From Microplitis mediator (Eukaryota; Arthropoda; Insecta; Hymenoptera; Braconidae), in the NCBI RefSeq assembly GCF_029852145.1, contig NC_079973.1, positions 372,001-436,000 of the forward strand: a stretch of DNA of 64,000 nucleotides. Reading direction: 5' to 3'. Below are positions 1 to 12,358 of the stretch, piece by piece; the first letter of the stretch is position 1; every line of letters starts with the position of its first letter. The notes under the pieces were generated by a model, which saw only the letters and a program-made list of their open reading frames with translations, was not told the DNA's origin and did no database searches. The translations under genes and the position numbers were made by a program.

Positions 1-1246
1 AATAATCCATAAATATTTATAAAATAGGCGTTAAAATAATACGCCGATGACAATTGCTATTGTAACAAAATAAATAAATATCAAGGACAATAAATATAAA
101 TAACAATGATAATAATAGTAAATCATTGCTTTGGAACTCTATAGAATTAATACTCCTTATTTTTTATTATTCCATATAGTCAACGATTATTATAGACATG
201 ACGAATCTAAGTAGTATAACTATCTCGATATCTGAGCACGTGTTTTATGTCTTGTAAAATGTCAGTTAATTTATTACCGAGAAAAAAAAGCCATTTAAAT
301 TTTAAATAAATCATATTTTTATAAATTATTCTGTCCTACAGGTCATCGAAATATGTTTTTTTATGGTTATTATGCCGTTTTATTCCTTTAACACAGATAT
401 ATATTCGTCGAACCACAGAAACTCAACAATTTCCGAACGTGTTAACTCTAAATTAAATTTTGTTTATTATTATTACACATTTCTTCCACGAGACCATAGC
501 TTCGAGGAATAATGCTATAATTATATCTTATAAATACTTGATCATTTCACTTTTTAAAATTGTTATTGTTATTTTATCCTACGGCTTTTTTTTTTATTCA
601 CTAAATTTAGTCAAGGAATTTCGTAAAAAAATTGACGTCGCATTTTAATAAAATAAATAATAAAACATAAAGGGCAGAAGAAATCTTTGAAAAAAATGAG
701 AGAGAGCACAACAGTAAAATATATATCTATATATACAGTGAAAGGAATGAATCATTCAGACCACCCGTATGATCATCCCCAAGCGCACTTTAAATTACAG
801 TAATTATTTTCCCGAGTATAAAGCGTAGATGGGAATTCAAAGAGTGTATAAGTAAAAGTAGACACTTTTAGCGGATATGACCATTAAAATACAATCCGCT
901 GTAGCTTTTTTTTTGTTTTTGAGTATACAGGCCATATACCACCAGCAATCAAGCCTTAGATTATTCAGCTTCTAGATCCGTCGATGATACGTAAATGTAT
1001 ATATGTTATATATAGATATATGTATGCTGAATGTAGTGAATTCACGGTACAATAATACTACGGGTGAGTATATTTGGCACATGATGCTATTATATGCGCT
1101 ATACATATTTCTACCATGTATTTATCAAATTCTAACAGCCAGCAATTATTATTATCTGAAAATATATTTTTAGCGAAAGTAAAATCATTATTTATCACCG
1201 CATCAGTAAATTTTCTATTTCAAATTTTACTAGTGTGTTCGTAATG
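1..1246. other. AT-rich intergenic DNA, no feature seen
   Basis: No convincing exon, RNA gene or repeat is visible. A short open frame at 460-648 is low-complexity and hydrophobic, as expected by chance in AT-rich DNA. Confidence 0.5.
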
Positions 1247-1518
1247 CACAGTAAATAATATTGTGTATCTGTGTTAAAAACGGTCCGTGTTAAAATTTTT
1301 GTGTTGATTATTTTGTGTCAAATCAACACAATTCTTTGTGTTACTTTAAAATTGTTAATCGATTTACTCTTCAACACTTTAAAAGTGTTGAAATTTTAAC
1401 ACAAATTTTGTGTTAAAATTCAACACAAATAGTCTGTGTTGAAAAATAACACAAAAATTGTGTGGACCGTTTCTAACACACAGATTGTGTTGATTTTAAC
1501 ACAATATTTTTTACTGTG
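1247..1518. mobile_element. MITE-like inverted-repeat element rich in ACACAA/TTGTGT
   Basis: The left end CACAGTAAATAATATTGTGT is mirrored at the right by ACACAATATTTTTTACTGTG, giving terminal inverted repeats of about 20 bases. The interior is a patchwork of the short words TGTGTTAA and TTAACACA in both orientations, so the whole 272-base segment can fold back on itself. There is no coding capacity, so it must depend on a transposase in trans, as MITEs do. The bases next to both ends are TG, which could be a decayed TA target duplication. Its composition resembles the element at 24784-25320, which also has a CAC..GTAAA end, but the interior words differ. Confidence 0.7.
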
Positions 1519-3620
1519 TGTAACATTTATAAAGTTGCTCGAATGTAATTCCTCACGGAAAAAAAATATTAGTAAATATTATTGAGTAAAACGTAAAAAA
1601 TTAATAACAGATGCATTTTTTTGACAAGTGTCTTGTAGTTTTTTAAGGTTTAATTAGTAATTTTAACGATTAACTGTTAATTATAGCAGTTTAAAAATTA
1701 AAATCATAATTTTATTAACTGAAACGACGTTAGCTATTGAACATAACATAAATAATTACAAGTTGAACTACAATTATTGTCGATCATTTTTTTCCGGGCT
1801 ATTTTCCAAAAAATTTTTAGATTTGTTTTAAATATATATGTATGTAATAGGACTTCTGATCGATATATATTGCTAATGACTTTTAATTAATCGAGCTGGT
1901 TGATAAAAAATGAAAATATATGTGTAAATCTAAAAATGACATAAAAGTTTAATCTAGATTGATCTGATTAAAAATAATGAATTTTATGATGTCAAATAGA
2001 GACGACCACCCAAGGAATTTAGCGACGTAGTAAAAATCAAGTAATTTCTTTACTTACATCAGAGAATTTCTAGCTTCAAAGCTACTCTACCGCTGCCACT
2101 ACTGACAAGCATATATCCTACACTTGCGCAATATATAAGGCCTTAGATTTATGATAACAAAAATTAAACATATATCTGCTTAGTCTGGATACAATTTTTT
2201 GTTGCCATAAAATTAAAAAAAATTATATATATATTTAGCTGTAATGCCCAATAAAATTTAAGGCATCACATCTGGAGTTATATATCTGAGGAAAATAAAT
2301 AAGTAGGTAATGTCGTGTAGATTCAAAGATATCTGGCTGTTGCTGCTGTTATGTTTGCGATTTAATGATGACAAAAATATTCGTCGGAATGAAAATTTAT
2401 CCCGTCAATTTTCAGCCGTTGAAGCATTGCAAATTTTATTATATATGTAAAGTTGATGCAATACGTGATATTATTTTGAAAAGTAAAAATAATTTGAGTC
2501 GTTAACTCGACAAGCTTGTTATCGTGTATTATTACTACTAGTCAAATAGTTGTATATATAAGCAACATTCTGAGTTTGAGGTAAAATCGACAGTTTAATT
2601 AAATTGCCTGATAACTCAGTTAAACAATTTCCGCCTGATTGAGGAGTGGCACTTTTTTTTTGACAAACCCACCAGCGTTTATTATTACTATCAATCTATA
2701 TGTAATTTATAATGTCCAAGCAACCTCTGTAATACTAGTTTAATTTAATCATGATTTATATTATAAAAATAGTCCAAGATTGTATAAAATTCCCGCGAGC
2801 GATTTTTTTTTCTTCTTACTTTTAATACAGTAAGTACTAGTTTAATTAAGTAAAGAATAAATATTTTAGATAACAAAATATAACTCGGCTTTAATTTTAT
2901 CAAAATAAAAGTCTATGTATGTGTGGGTTAAATATTAGTACAATCATAACTGCAACAATCTTTTATGTATTGATTGATTTATAAATTGATCAATTAGTTT
3001 CTCGCATATCGAAATCAATTAGGGGCAATCACTCACGATAAACTTTAATAATATATTTAATTTCTTGTACAAATTAAACTTAACTGACGTGTACTTAAGT
3101 TTGTGTATAACAAATATACTTTACTTGAGCATACATTTGAACTAATAACGTCAGACTCATTAACACTTATTATATCTACATAGTAGATTACAGCGGTTAC
3201 ATGAACTAATTACTGGTAATGCTCAGATCAGTAATTAACAACAGAAAATTTGAAAAGTGTTATCAAAGTTTTTTATTTTTCTTGTTGCTAATTACTGTTG
3301 ATAATTAAACTCTTTGTAGATGACCTAATGAAAGCCATACATAAAATGAAGACAGATATGATCCTTCTGAGAAAACTGACGGTAATATATATGAGTACAA
3401 ATGGTGATTCTTTGTAATTTCGCAATTATTTTATCGCAAACTTTATTTTCTTTATCGTGTCAATTATAATTAAAAAATTGGATTAAAATTTTAAACATAT
3501 TATTTAAAAAATAAATATTTCCTTATTAAATTAATAGGAAAAAAAGTTTCATAAGTTTTTTATCTTAGAAATAAATTAGATCAGTAGATTTAAAAAAAAG
3601 AAGTTGTAAATAAAAAAAGA
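1519..3620. other. AT-rich intergenic DNA, no feature seen
   Basis: AT-rich sequence with homopolymer runs. I see no exon with plausible splice sites and no terminal inverted repeats. Confidence 0.45.
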
Positions 3621-3629
3621 CAATGGGAT

Positions 3630-3934
3630 AAAAATTTCGCAAGGTCTGACTCATCGTTATGTCATGCCGAAATCCAAAAAAAGTACCGCCAGTCATAAAC
3701 TGTGTTTTTGAATGTTCTCGTGGACATTGGTGGTGATTTTAACCAGTGGTGCTCTTATACTGCGTTATTCGCTTTACTCTCACCGTTTGTTGACTAACCG
3801 GTTTTAATTTCGAGTGAGTTTCGCGGATGGAACAAGAGACAGAAGGTCGTGACTCGTCTGTCTGTTGCTGTAAATTTTTTTATTATCATCCTCATTTAAT
3901 AGTATTGCTTTTTTTTTTTTTAACGTTAGCATGA
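3630..3934 (+). other. GC-richer patch, possible promoter/first exon
   Basis: This stretch is clearly less AT-rich than its surroundings and reads like an insect promoter or 5' exon. It contains a candidate splice donor (CGA followed by GTGAGT, near 3813) and a small frame, 3827-3934, of 35 codons beginning MEQETEGRDSS and ending in a hydrophobic stretch partly encoded by a poly-T run. I do not recognise this peptide. It could be the 5' end of a gene whose other exons I cannot identify, or chance. Confidence 0.2.
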
Positions 3935-4595
3935 CTAGTTTGATTTTATGTTTTCACGGTAAATTGGTCAGCTCCAAAAGCACAATAACATATATTTTAA
4001 AAATATATGTTGATACGCGATGGCTAGAGAAATTCTATCATGACAGCAATCTACGGTAGTACTGTCCATTGTGGTATTAAATATTAATAATGCACGAGTT
4101 TTAATTTATTTATATGAACTGACGTATATTCTGACGGCATCACATTGATGACCCACTTCAAGTTTCAAGCTTCATTATGACATTCCCTCTGACCTGACCT
4201 TTCATGAACAAAATATCACTCCCTTGAGCGTTTGCTACTTACTCACCCTCAAGGAAAATCAAAACTTTAGATAGTTTTGTATAATAACTTAATTAGTATA
4301 CAAATTTAGTCCAATTACCAAGTTTTATACTTTCTTCATCTATTTTCATGATAAATTAATGATAATAAATTCAATAAACGATCTCTAGTAACTTGTATGT
4401 GTCAATTATTTATACCAACGATCAGTATTTTTAATGCGAGAGACTACTGAGGAAAAGTTGACTTCAGTAGAATATTTTCATAAGCATATTTGTTTCTATT
4501 CTAGTGTTAACTGTAATATACGGTTGATACTCTTGAGAAAAGCAAGAAAATTTTTTTGAATAATGATTTAAAAGTTATTGCTAAAAGACCGTGAG

Positions 4596-4798
4596 TGAAT
4601 GTGGTAAAGAAAAGTACCGGAAAACTATATAATACAGTCACTTATGCTGATGGAATTGTTAGTTTGAACATAAAAACCGATGAGGAGTTTTGCATAAACC
4701 CACTTTCAGATTATATCATTGAGACGCAAAGTGCAAATAAATGGCCAGGTGCCAATTGGACGCATATCGGAGTCGAACATTCAAGTGACAACTTGTAA
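4596..4798 (+). pseudogene. Unassigned open coding-like segment (exon or gene relic)
   Basis: An open frame of about 67 codons with more even codon use than the surrounding DNA and a normal stop (TAA, 4796-4798). There is no ATG: the frame is closed immediately upstream by TGA at 4592-4594, and the only possible acceptor, AG at 4594-4595, lacks a pyrimidine tract. The encoded stretch includes TYADGIVSLNIKTDEEF and ends WPGANWTHIGVEHSSDNL. Its style (a DGIVS..I..DEEF..NPL segment) faintly recalls the prodomain of insect reprolysin-like metalloproteases, but I cannot assign it. With no upstream exon in frame it is more likely a broken fragment than a working gene. Confidence 0.3.
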
Positions 4799-6672
4799 AT
4801 ATATTTAAGATATATCAAATAACAATAAAAATATTTATACTCAAGTTTTATGACCTTCTCCCACCACGTATAACAATGAGTGTACTCTAAACATATACAT
4901 ATGTATTTTAGAACAAAATGAATTCAGAGGCGGAAGTTTAAACTTGCAAGTCGTTAAACTTGCAAATGTTAATTCTTTATGTATTAAATTCTAATTTTAA
5001 ACTTATTTATTTTGTCAGTTTAATTGATTCTATTTATTTTTATTATAATCTATACCTGTTGAAAAATTTGAACGTGCAAAATTTTCTAGATTATCTCGAA
5101 ATAGACAGAAGTCAAGTAGAGACGATGTCACGTAAGTAATAAACAATTCACGAAAATAGAATTCAATAGAATTTTGTGTAAACGATAGTCATAAAGAATG
5201 CAGATATAGGAGAGATTTTAAAAATTTAGTTCAAGTGGATAAAGTTGAAAAATAAATTTTCATTTATATTGCACACCTCAAACATCAACTCACTGCTCTA
5301 TTTTCTCTCTATTTTTTTCATCTTCTTATTTTTATTTCAAATTTTTATAAAATAACTTCGACTTTCGTCATGTAGAATTTTTATTTTTTTTCTCTATTAT
5401 TACAAATGTTTTTATTATTTTTTTAACTAAATAATTTTTAATAAAAAATATCTATCGTCAATTTAGTTTTTCCACTTACATACAAAGTGTACGTAAGTCG
5501 TGTAGTATACAAATTAATTATAATAAAAAATAAACATGTCAAAAAAGAATTAAGAATATGGAACACCGATAACTTATAATTTTCTTAAAAAAACATGTAT
5601 GCCTCATTGCCAATTGTCGACGTACATACATATATAAATATAAATATGTGTAAACAAAACGGTATATTTATTACCGAGACCACACTCAATAAATTTAAAA
5701 ATATATCAGAATATATGAAATTTATCATTTTAAATTTATAATTTTTCTTAAAAGCTCTCCGTTAGATTTAAATAAAAAAAAAAATGATGTTGGTGTAAGT
5801 ACTTGGGAAACTAAAACTTTGAACACCATAAAGTTTCAGTAATACTCTGATAGTTCGTAATGCCCTAGAATATTAAGTTGCAAATATATAAAAAAAAAAA
5901 TTGAGCCTTACAATAATAAACTTTACGGTAAAAAAATTGACAGTTTTAATGATAGAAAAAAAAATGCGCGGGTAAAATGACCGACTTTAATTTATAAGCT
6001 GATAGTTACGGGATTTAAGTAAACACAGAAATTATGAATTGATCAAACACGAGTAAATTAAACGTTTTCGATACAAGACACTGAGGAAAAAAAACTTTTG
6101 TAAAAACAATGAGTATCGCATAGTCCATAGTAGGGTAGATTGATTTATAATATGACAATTAATAATAAACTATGATCTAGTGAACTGTTAATGTAGAAAC
6201 ATATACTGGTACAGAACGATGTACCTAGTGTGTTTAATATAACGACACCTAACCAGTACATAGTGGAAGTTGCTGACACAGCTTCAGTTTTATTCAGTCT
6301 GTTGCGAACCTCCACCGTAGACTGTTCTTTATATATTTTATCCTGCAAATACTATCAAGTAAAATACTATTATTATTTTTTTTTAAATTATCCTCGAAGT
6401 AAATAAAAGAAAGAAACAAAATACAATGTCTATAATTATTTAAATTACAAAGTAAAATTTAGTTTTTTTTTTATTGATATTTTTGAACTTAAATTTTTAA
6501 ATTAAACATTTAAAAATTTTGCTGATATATTTGTATCAACATTTTGAATTTTAATAAATATTATTGATAGTGATGATGGGACTTTGTTGGGAGTTTTTCT
6601 CTATTAAAACGACAAGTAAAATAAATTGATTGTAAATAATTGAATTTAAAAAATTACTGAAAAAAAATCGTC
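4799..6672. other. AT-rich DNA upstream of the lectin gene
   Basis: No gene is supported. A minus-strand frame at 6145-6348 follows an acceptor-like TTTGCAG, but it matches nothing I recognise and has no partner exons. The sequence just before 6673 is the presumed promoter and 5' UTR of the lectin gene. Confidence 0.4.
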
Positions 6673-9603
6673 ATGTGGAAGTGTTGGATTTTATTATTAT
6701 GCTCAACAGGTAAGACCAGCTTTTTTTAGTTTATTTTGTATATTTTTATAAGATTATGTAATTTAAAAAAAGACAGCGATATAAATAATGATAATAACAA
6801 TTATTTTTATCATAATTTTTAATTAAACTTTAAAAACCTGAGGAAATAAAATAGTTTTTTTAGATAAGAGATGAGATACGTTTATAAAATAAATATAATA
6901 TATTTTTTAGTTGTTGAGATATAATTATATGAGCAAATGACAAATGTTACTGATTATGATATTAAAATATAAATATTTTAATTTAAATTTGAATGTATGA
7001 ATTTACTATCGATATTTAAATAAAGAAAGTCAAAAACTCTACGATTTTTTAGAGTTAAATAATATATAGATATATATTACTAAAGTTGCGATTCGCATAT
7101 TTATATAAAACGACTATTTGATAATCATATCTTGTGTGTTGAATAAAAACTATTCAGGTAACGCGTAAATTTACATTGAATATCGTTATATTTTCCAAGT
7201 TTGCGAATCCCTTGACAATGAAATCACTAACGACAGCACATTGACCCTCGCTCACATCGATCTAATACATCACTCAGGTATCTCTGCCTTATATGTAAAT
7301 TAAAACGAGTAGGAATAGAAACGTATTATTGTCCGAATCAATTTCTTGAATGAAAATTTTTTTTTTTTATCAATAATTAATTGGTAATATATTCACAATG
7401 AATTATTGATGACAAATACCGTCGAGCTCATTAACTTGTAACATAGCGTAGTATTATTATCATTCATTAGTTTTTTTTTATAGCAAATCATTAAAGAAAA
7501 ATTTTTTTTTTTAATAACAAGTGAGAAAAAAAAAATTATGAATAACTTGTATGATAAAAAAGACGAAACATGAATAAAAGTTACAATTGAATAAATATTA
7601 ATCGTGTAGATAATAATCGTCACCTTACAACACATTCAAAAAAAAAAAAAAAAAAAAAAATGAGTTATCTTAAATATATTTAAACGACAGTGTCATGATG
7701 TGACAGGTCGAATTTCATTGTTATTATTATTACTTATTATTTAATTTCTCACATAAGAACAAGAGTATTGTATTTATTTGTAACGCGACCTTATTCTTTT
7801 GCAAATGCTCAAATAATAATTATGATAAATAATACAATATGATAAAAATTTTGATATTTATATGAGAATAAAATAGTAGAAATTTATTTCTATGAAAATT
7901 TTGAGTTTTACTAAATTTTAGAAATTTTATTTTATTTAATTAGAAAAATTTAATAAGAGATTTAATATTTTATGAAATATAAATTTTTATTGAAACTGAG
8001 AAACGTAAATTTGAGCGATTTAAAGTCTGACTATCAATGCGATATTTTAAAAGTTATGTTAATTGACTTGTTTATAAAATATGTTGATATTTATTTATCG
8101 GAGAATATTAAATAACCGAAGGTTATTGATCGACTAGAATGTTACATTTAAATTTAATAAAGAGCTATTGACGAGTGATGCATAACCATCTAATTGCTTA
8201 TATATGACGAGCAGATATATATGTATTTAATGACGTTACTGAAATGCACTCACCCGTTAAATTTTAATATTTAATAAATAGTGATATTGAAAAATTTTCT
8301 GATTTATTTTAGATCTAATGATAATTATTATTATTTTTATATTAAGGCTTGTCATGGAGTAACTATGTAGCGGGGCCACAGAGTGTAAGTGTAAATTTAT
8401 CTGAAAACAATCACGTGGATAATGAAGATAAAAAAGAAATTCGTGTGATACGACGTTTTGCTTGTCCCGTTGGATTCTTCCGGTTAAAGAGGAATTGTTA
8501 CTATTTAAGTGCTGGTATGGCGCCTTGGAGAGAAGCGCATTTTCATTGTAAGGATAGAAATTCCACACTGGCTATTCTTGATAGAAAAGCGAAAAATCGC
8601 AGACTGAGAAAGTATTTAATGGGCGATCAATTTAGTGAGTTTTAAATAGATTTTAAATAATTATTCAAAATCATTGTGCTGATTATATATATATTTTTTT
8701 TTATAGCAAAGCTCGAAAGATGGATTGGCGGTATTTATAATTGGCAGCAAATGTCATGGGAATGGGGCGTATCGGGTGAAAAAATAAAATTTCAAAATTT
8801 TGATAATTCAAGTCACAGCAACTCAAATGAAGAATACGCTTGGCACTGTGTGGTATTAGATCCATTGGTTAAATATAAATGGAGCCCTAGAAGTTGTGTT
8901 AAAAAAAAACATTACATATGTCAAGTACCCGCTGGACGAATAGGTATCAATAATGATTTTAATTTTGCGGGAATAGAAATAATAAAAAAGGGTATAAATA
9001 ATTTTATTGTTATTTCAGGACGTAGAAAAAAGAAAATTGCAGACCCTAATGGTGAGCTACAGAACCAAAGAGATAAACCGAAAAAGAGAGGAAAAAAATA
9101 TAACAGAGAAAAGGATAATAGTGAAGAACGTCGACGTAATAAAAACCAAAGAGAGTCGAAACGTAATTGGGCAGTAGAAAATAATAATAATAATGATTTT
9201 AAAAATAATAATAACAGAAACAACAATCAAGATAATCAAGAGTGGGCACACGGAGTTAATATTGGCTCAAGACCTCCTACGTAAATATTTTTTAAATTTA
9301 ATTAATATGTATTTATATATTTTATATCCTATTGATAATATGATAATTTAAAAAAAAAACAGATCGAGATCAGGACAACCGAAACCAATCAACAAAACTC
9401 GTCATCAATCAAACAAAATTCGCCAACATGATGGTACACCCAAGATAACTCAAATTATACCACAAGGTTACGAGCATGGTGCATTCCTGAGAGATGGACC
9501 ATTTGATATGAACCCTCAATCTTTGTCAGACGACAAAACTCTATCGCAGTATCACAATAAAATAAATGATCTATCACTAGAAGAAGTCTTGTTAAAAACA
9601 TGA
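6673..9603 (+). CDS. Secreted C-type lectin-like domain protein with basic Asn-rich tail
   Basis: Exons 6673-6709, 8347-8634, 8707-8943, 9019-9280 and 9363-9603 join in phase into 354 codons plus TGA; all introns are GT..AG. The start ATG opens a short hydrophobic signal peptide (MWKCWILLLCSTG). Residues 52-181 form one C-type lectin-like domain with six cysteines in the long-form pattern (C52-C63, C80-C180, C156-C172). It carries a WIGG motif (114-117) and the closing YICQ. The calcium/sugar residues of classical lectins (EPN or QPD, and WND) are absent, with WSP at the WND position, so calcium-dependent sugar binding is doubtful. Residues about 186-354 form an unusual tail: a KKK/RRR-rich stretch, then Asn-rich runs, then a Gln/Asp-rich end. 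The 1.6-kb first intron contains only AT-rich DNA. A possible polyA signal, AATAAA, is at 9653-9658. The family is clear; the specific ortholog is not. Confidence 0.85.
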
Positions 9604-10095
9604 ATCTTTACAAAAATTACTAGGTATTTTTAAAAAAATGTCTATGAAAAATAATAAAAATAATATATCGCTTAAATATTTATCTATATTATAAAAAATA
9701 TGTGCTTGCGAATCTATGAAAGATATATATTATAAAATGCTCTCTCCGACTCATAGTTAATCAGTGTAAGAACATAAATAATTTAAAAGTTGTCGTTTGA
9801 ATGTTTATTTTTTTACAAACTAAATAATCTAAAGCTTATATTTTTTTTTGTTTATTTATTAATTACTAAAAATGAATAATTAATAGGGTAATAATAATTT
9901 AATTATTTATAATTTAATGCTTCATTTGTAAATATCGTTTCATGTTAATCACCGATTATTTTAACATTGTAATTGTAAAAACAATAACAATAATAATAAA
10001 TAATAATATTAACTCGATTAATTGATTCATTTTCGTAAAATTTCAAATTCCTCGGGCGTTTTTTAATATAATTATCGTAAAAAAATATGGCTTAC
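9604..10095. other. 3' UTR of lectin gene and AT-rich spacer
   Basis: The two neighbouring genes converge here. I looked on the minus strand for the rest of the HTATSF1 RRM and did not find it. The only short coding-like stretch (near 10030-10050) has no good acceptor. Confidence 0.45.
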
Positions 10096-11240
10096 CTTTA
10101 TGTATGTACAGAGAGCATCACCCTTGGGATTACCTTCCGAATCTCGGTACAATTTTATTTTGTCTTTATTTTTGTCATCCCGCGCAATGAGACCGTATTT
10201 TCCCACTAGCTCGACAAGTTGCTCCATCGTAATATCTAACGGCAACCCGGAAATGTAAACAGCTGTATTGTGAACTGGATCAATTTCGAACCACGTCGGT
10301 GGCTCCGTTGCTTTCTTTTTTGCTTCAACTTTGTTTCGTTCCTTTTCTGCTTTAGGATCAGTTTTTTTTACTTCTGGTTGAGGCGCTGAATTTGGAGTAG
10401 TACTTTGATCCGTAAAACCATAATTCAATTGATACATTGCTATGAAATCATCATCCACCTGCAATAATAATATATTTTTTTAAATGAAAGCATTTAAATA
10501 TTAATAATAATAATGTCTATAGTAACCTTAGGAAACCAGGCATTTTTTTCTCTATCCCAGAAATAAACGGTGCCATCAGTGGTATCAGTGTAAGTATGGG
10601 TATCATTTTCAAAACCATAAACGACACTGTCGTTATTGCTACCACTGGGATTATTAGCATCGGGTCCAGCAGAACTGTCATCAGCTTTTACTTCTTTATC
10701 ATCTTTTACAACCCACTCATTTTTACTTTCGTTAAATTTATATGTTACATTTGTTACTTTATCAGTGTATATATAATTGTTACCATCAAATTCATAATCT
10801 TTCATTGGATTGTCGTCTTTATTTTCGGTTACTTCACCTCTGGGAATCCAACTATTTTTCTTAGCGTCCCAAATTAACTGTCTTCCAGTTTTTGGTTCTG
10901 TGTAAATGCATAAATCTCCTTCATACGTCAAATGCTTTGAATAATTTGATGAATTATCTACTGATGAATCTGATTGTTTATTTGCTTTATCGTCTTTTTC
11001 AATTGGCTCGTCTTCATCTGTATCAAACTCTTCAATGTCATCGTCGTTCTTACTGTTATCATCATTTATTTCTATTTTTGATACTTTTTTAGTTTGATAA
11101 CAGGGTAAATCTGGTGTTTTATCATTCGATTTATGATTATCGTTGTCTGAAGAAATTAATTCTTGAGATTCTGAATTACTTTCATTGAACTTTGGAGACT
11201 TTGACGACTCACCGTCAATTGAACTATTTGAATCTGACAT
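10096..11240 (-). CDS. HTATSF1: HTATSF1 (Tat-SF1) homolog, 5' part; 3' end not found
   Basis: Tat-SF1 is a nuclear factor linking transcription elongation with U2 snRNP splicing; the Drosophila homolog is barricade. Two exons, 11240-10527 and 10458-10096, join in phase 0 across a 68-base intron and give 359 residues. The start is ATG at 11240; an upstream in-frame TTG at 11258 is not a start. Residues 1-105 are acidic and Ser-rich. Three repeats of about 30-40 residues follow, built on Y..D...Y.D..T...Y.W....N.W.P, the last ending AWFPK. Next come the family signature FIAMYQLNYGF, a Lys-rich linker and an RRM from about 301. RNP2 is AVYISGLP and RNP1 begins GDALCTYI. The second exon ends at a good donor (CTTAC on the plus strand, 10091-10095) inside the RRM. 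The end of the RRM and the second RRM/UHM of the family are not visible in the 10 kb beyond. Either a long intron contains the lectin gene, or this copy is truncated. Confidence 0.85.
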
Positions 11241-11704
11241 TTTTATTTGTTTACTCAATTTAATAAACGTTATTTTCTGTCGCGTTTATTGATATGCCGA
11301 AAATTTTTGACGAATACTCTTGACAATTAAAATTTAAAAAACAAAATTCTGTTATTGTTATTGTTAATTTACTCGTGTTGAGAAAAACAGCTGACGATTA
11401 CAACACTAACGAAATTAACCTCACAATCAACGTTTCTGTAAACTAGTGTTTGATGATCATCTTGCTGATATTGATAACTATATAAATAATATTTATTAAA
11501 TAAATAAAATTTATTTGTAATTAACAGTTATTTTATTTAATGTAAATAAAATAAAGGGAATGAACAATCTAGCTGATTACAACACAACGTTTTTAAATGT
11601 TTATCATTTTGATTATTAATTTTTACTTGTCGAACTGACTTGCTCAGTGCGCTCTCTACATTTGAATTGTGAACTTTTTTAGCGCGCATGCGCAAGTTGT
11701 TAAA
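11241..11704 (-). promoter_or_regulatory. HTATSF1 5' UTR and promoter region
   Basis: Non-coding sequence upstream of the HTATSF1 ATG. It contains a perfect GCGCATGCGC palindrome at 11684-11693, the core of the NRF1 (Drosophila ewg) binding site and common in promoters of housekeeping genes. The same palindrome occurs upstream of mts (21808-21817). The transcription start is not determined. Confidence 0.45.
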
Positions 11705-12335
11705 ATCAAATGGCGGCAGAATATGATGGAAAAATATTTGAAATATTAAAAAAAAACACTTGAGTGTTTGAACAAACCTTGGCGGAGAAATAATATGCAG
11801 AAGGGAGTCCTAATACACTTGGAGATTTAAATTAAATTGCTCCAAGTGTATTGCAGCTAAAAAACGTCACTTAACTGCTATTTCCCCACCAGACGATGCC
11901 AGATGAGTTTATTCAGGAACTTGGAAGTTATCAGCATCAGCCATCAGCAACATTTTACACTAGCACTGAACACTCAACACTTAACGACACCACAGACACT
12001 TTGCACAATTCAAATTTTACAAACACTGCACAATTTAATTAAACAATAACTATGAGCAAAAAATTTTTTGGATAATTACACGACGCCACTGCACTACTGT
12101 TTCAATTTAAACGTAAAGAAAGATCTGGACTACTACTGCCATTGTCAATGATACTGACAGTCGCTATCGAACCGCCTGTTGATACAAACCAATCGACTTT
12201 GCGATTCATTCTCCCTCCCCCCACTTCAGCAAAAATTGGAACGACTACAGCGCCGCGCAACAGCGACGCGCAGTAGTGCCTACGGCGCGAAATTTAAAAA
12301 TTGAAATTTAATAATTTTATTAAAATTCATTTGTA
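11705..12335. repeat. Copy 1 of a ~630-base direct duplication (promoter/first-exon-like)
   Basis: This block is repeated about 1 kb further on (12709-13340) with high identity along its whole length. On the minus strand it reads like a gene start: a GC-rich CpG-bearing end (12240-12290), a leader, then an ATG at 11944-11942 opening MADADNFQVPE followed at once by TAA (11911-11909). Beyond lies a perfect 13-bp inverted repeat, AATACACTTGGAG / CTCCAAGTGTATT (11812-11824 with 11840-11852, 15-base loop). In copy 2 the frame continues where this copy has the stop. I do not recognise the protein. Confidence 0.75.
11812..11852. other. 13-bp perfect hairpin, copy 1
   Basis: The arms AATACACTTGGAG (11812-11824) and CTCCAAGTGTATT (11840-11852) pair perfectly around a 15-base AT loop. 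The same hairpin, arms unchanged, occurs in copy 2 at 12813-12853. It is too short for a typical miRNA precursor. Confidence 0.6.
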
Positions 12336-12358
12336 TCAATAATTATATTAATTTGACT

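Noticed and set aside
6145..6348. 67-codon minus-strand frame following an acceptor-like TTTGCAG
   Set aside because: No family resemblance, no partner exons, not the missing part of HTATSF1.
8921..9251. Minus-strand Leu/Ile/Phe-rich frames
   Set aside because: Shadows of the Lys/Asn-rich coding exons of the lectin gene on the plus strand.
10596..11092. Plus-strand frames of 93 and 66 codons
   Set aside because: Antisense shadows of HTATSF1 exon 1.
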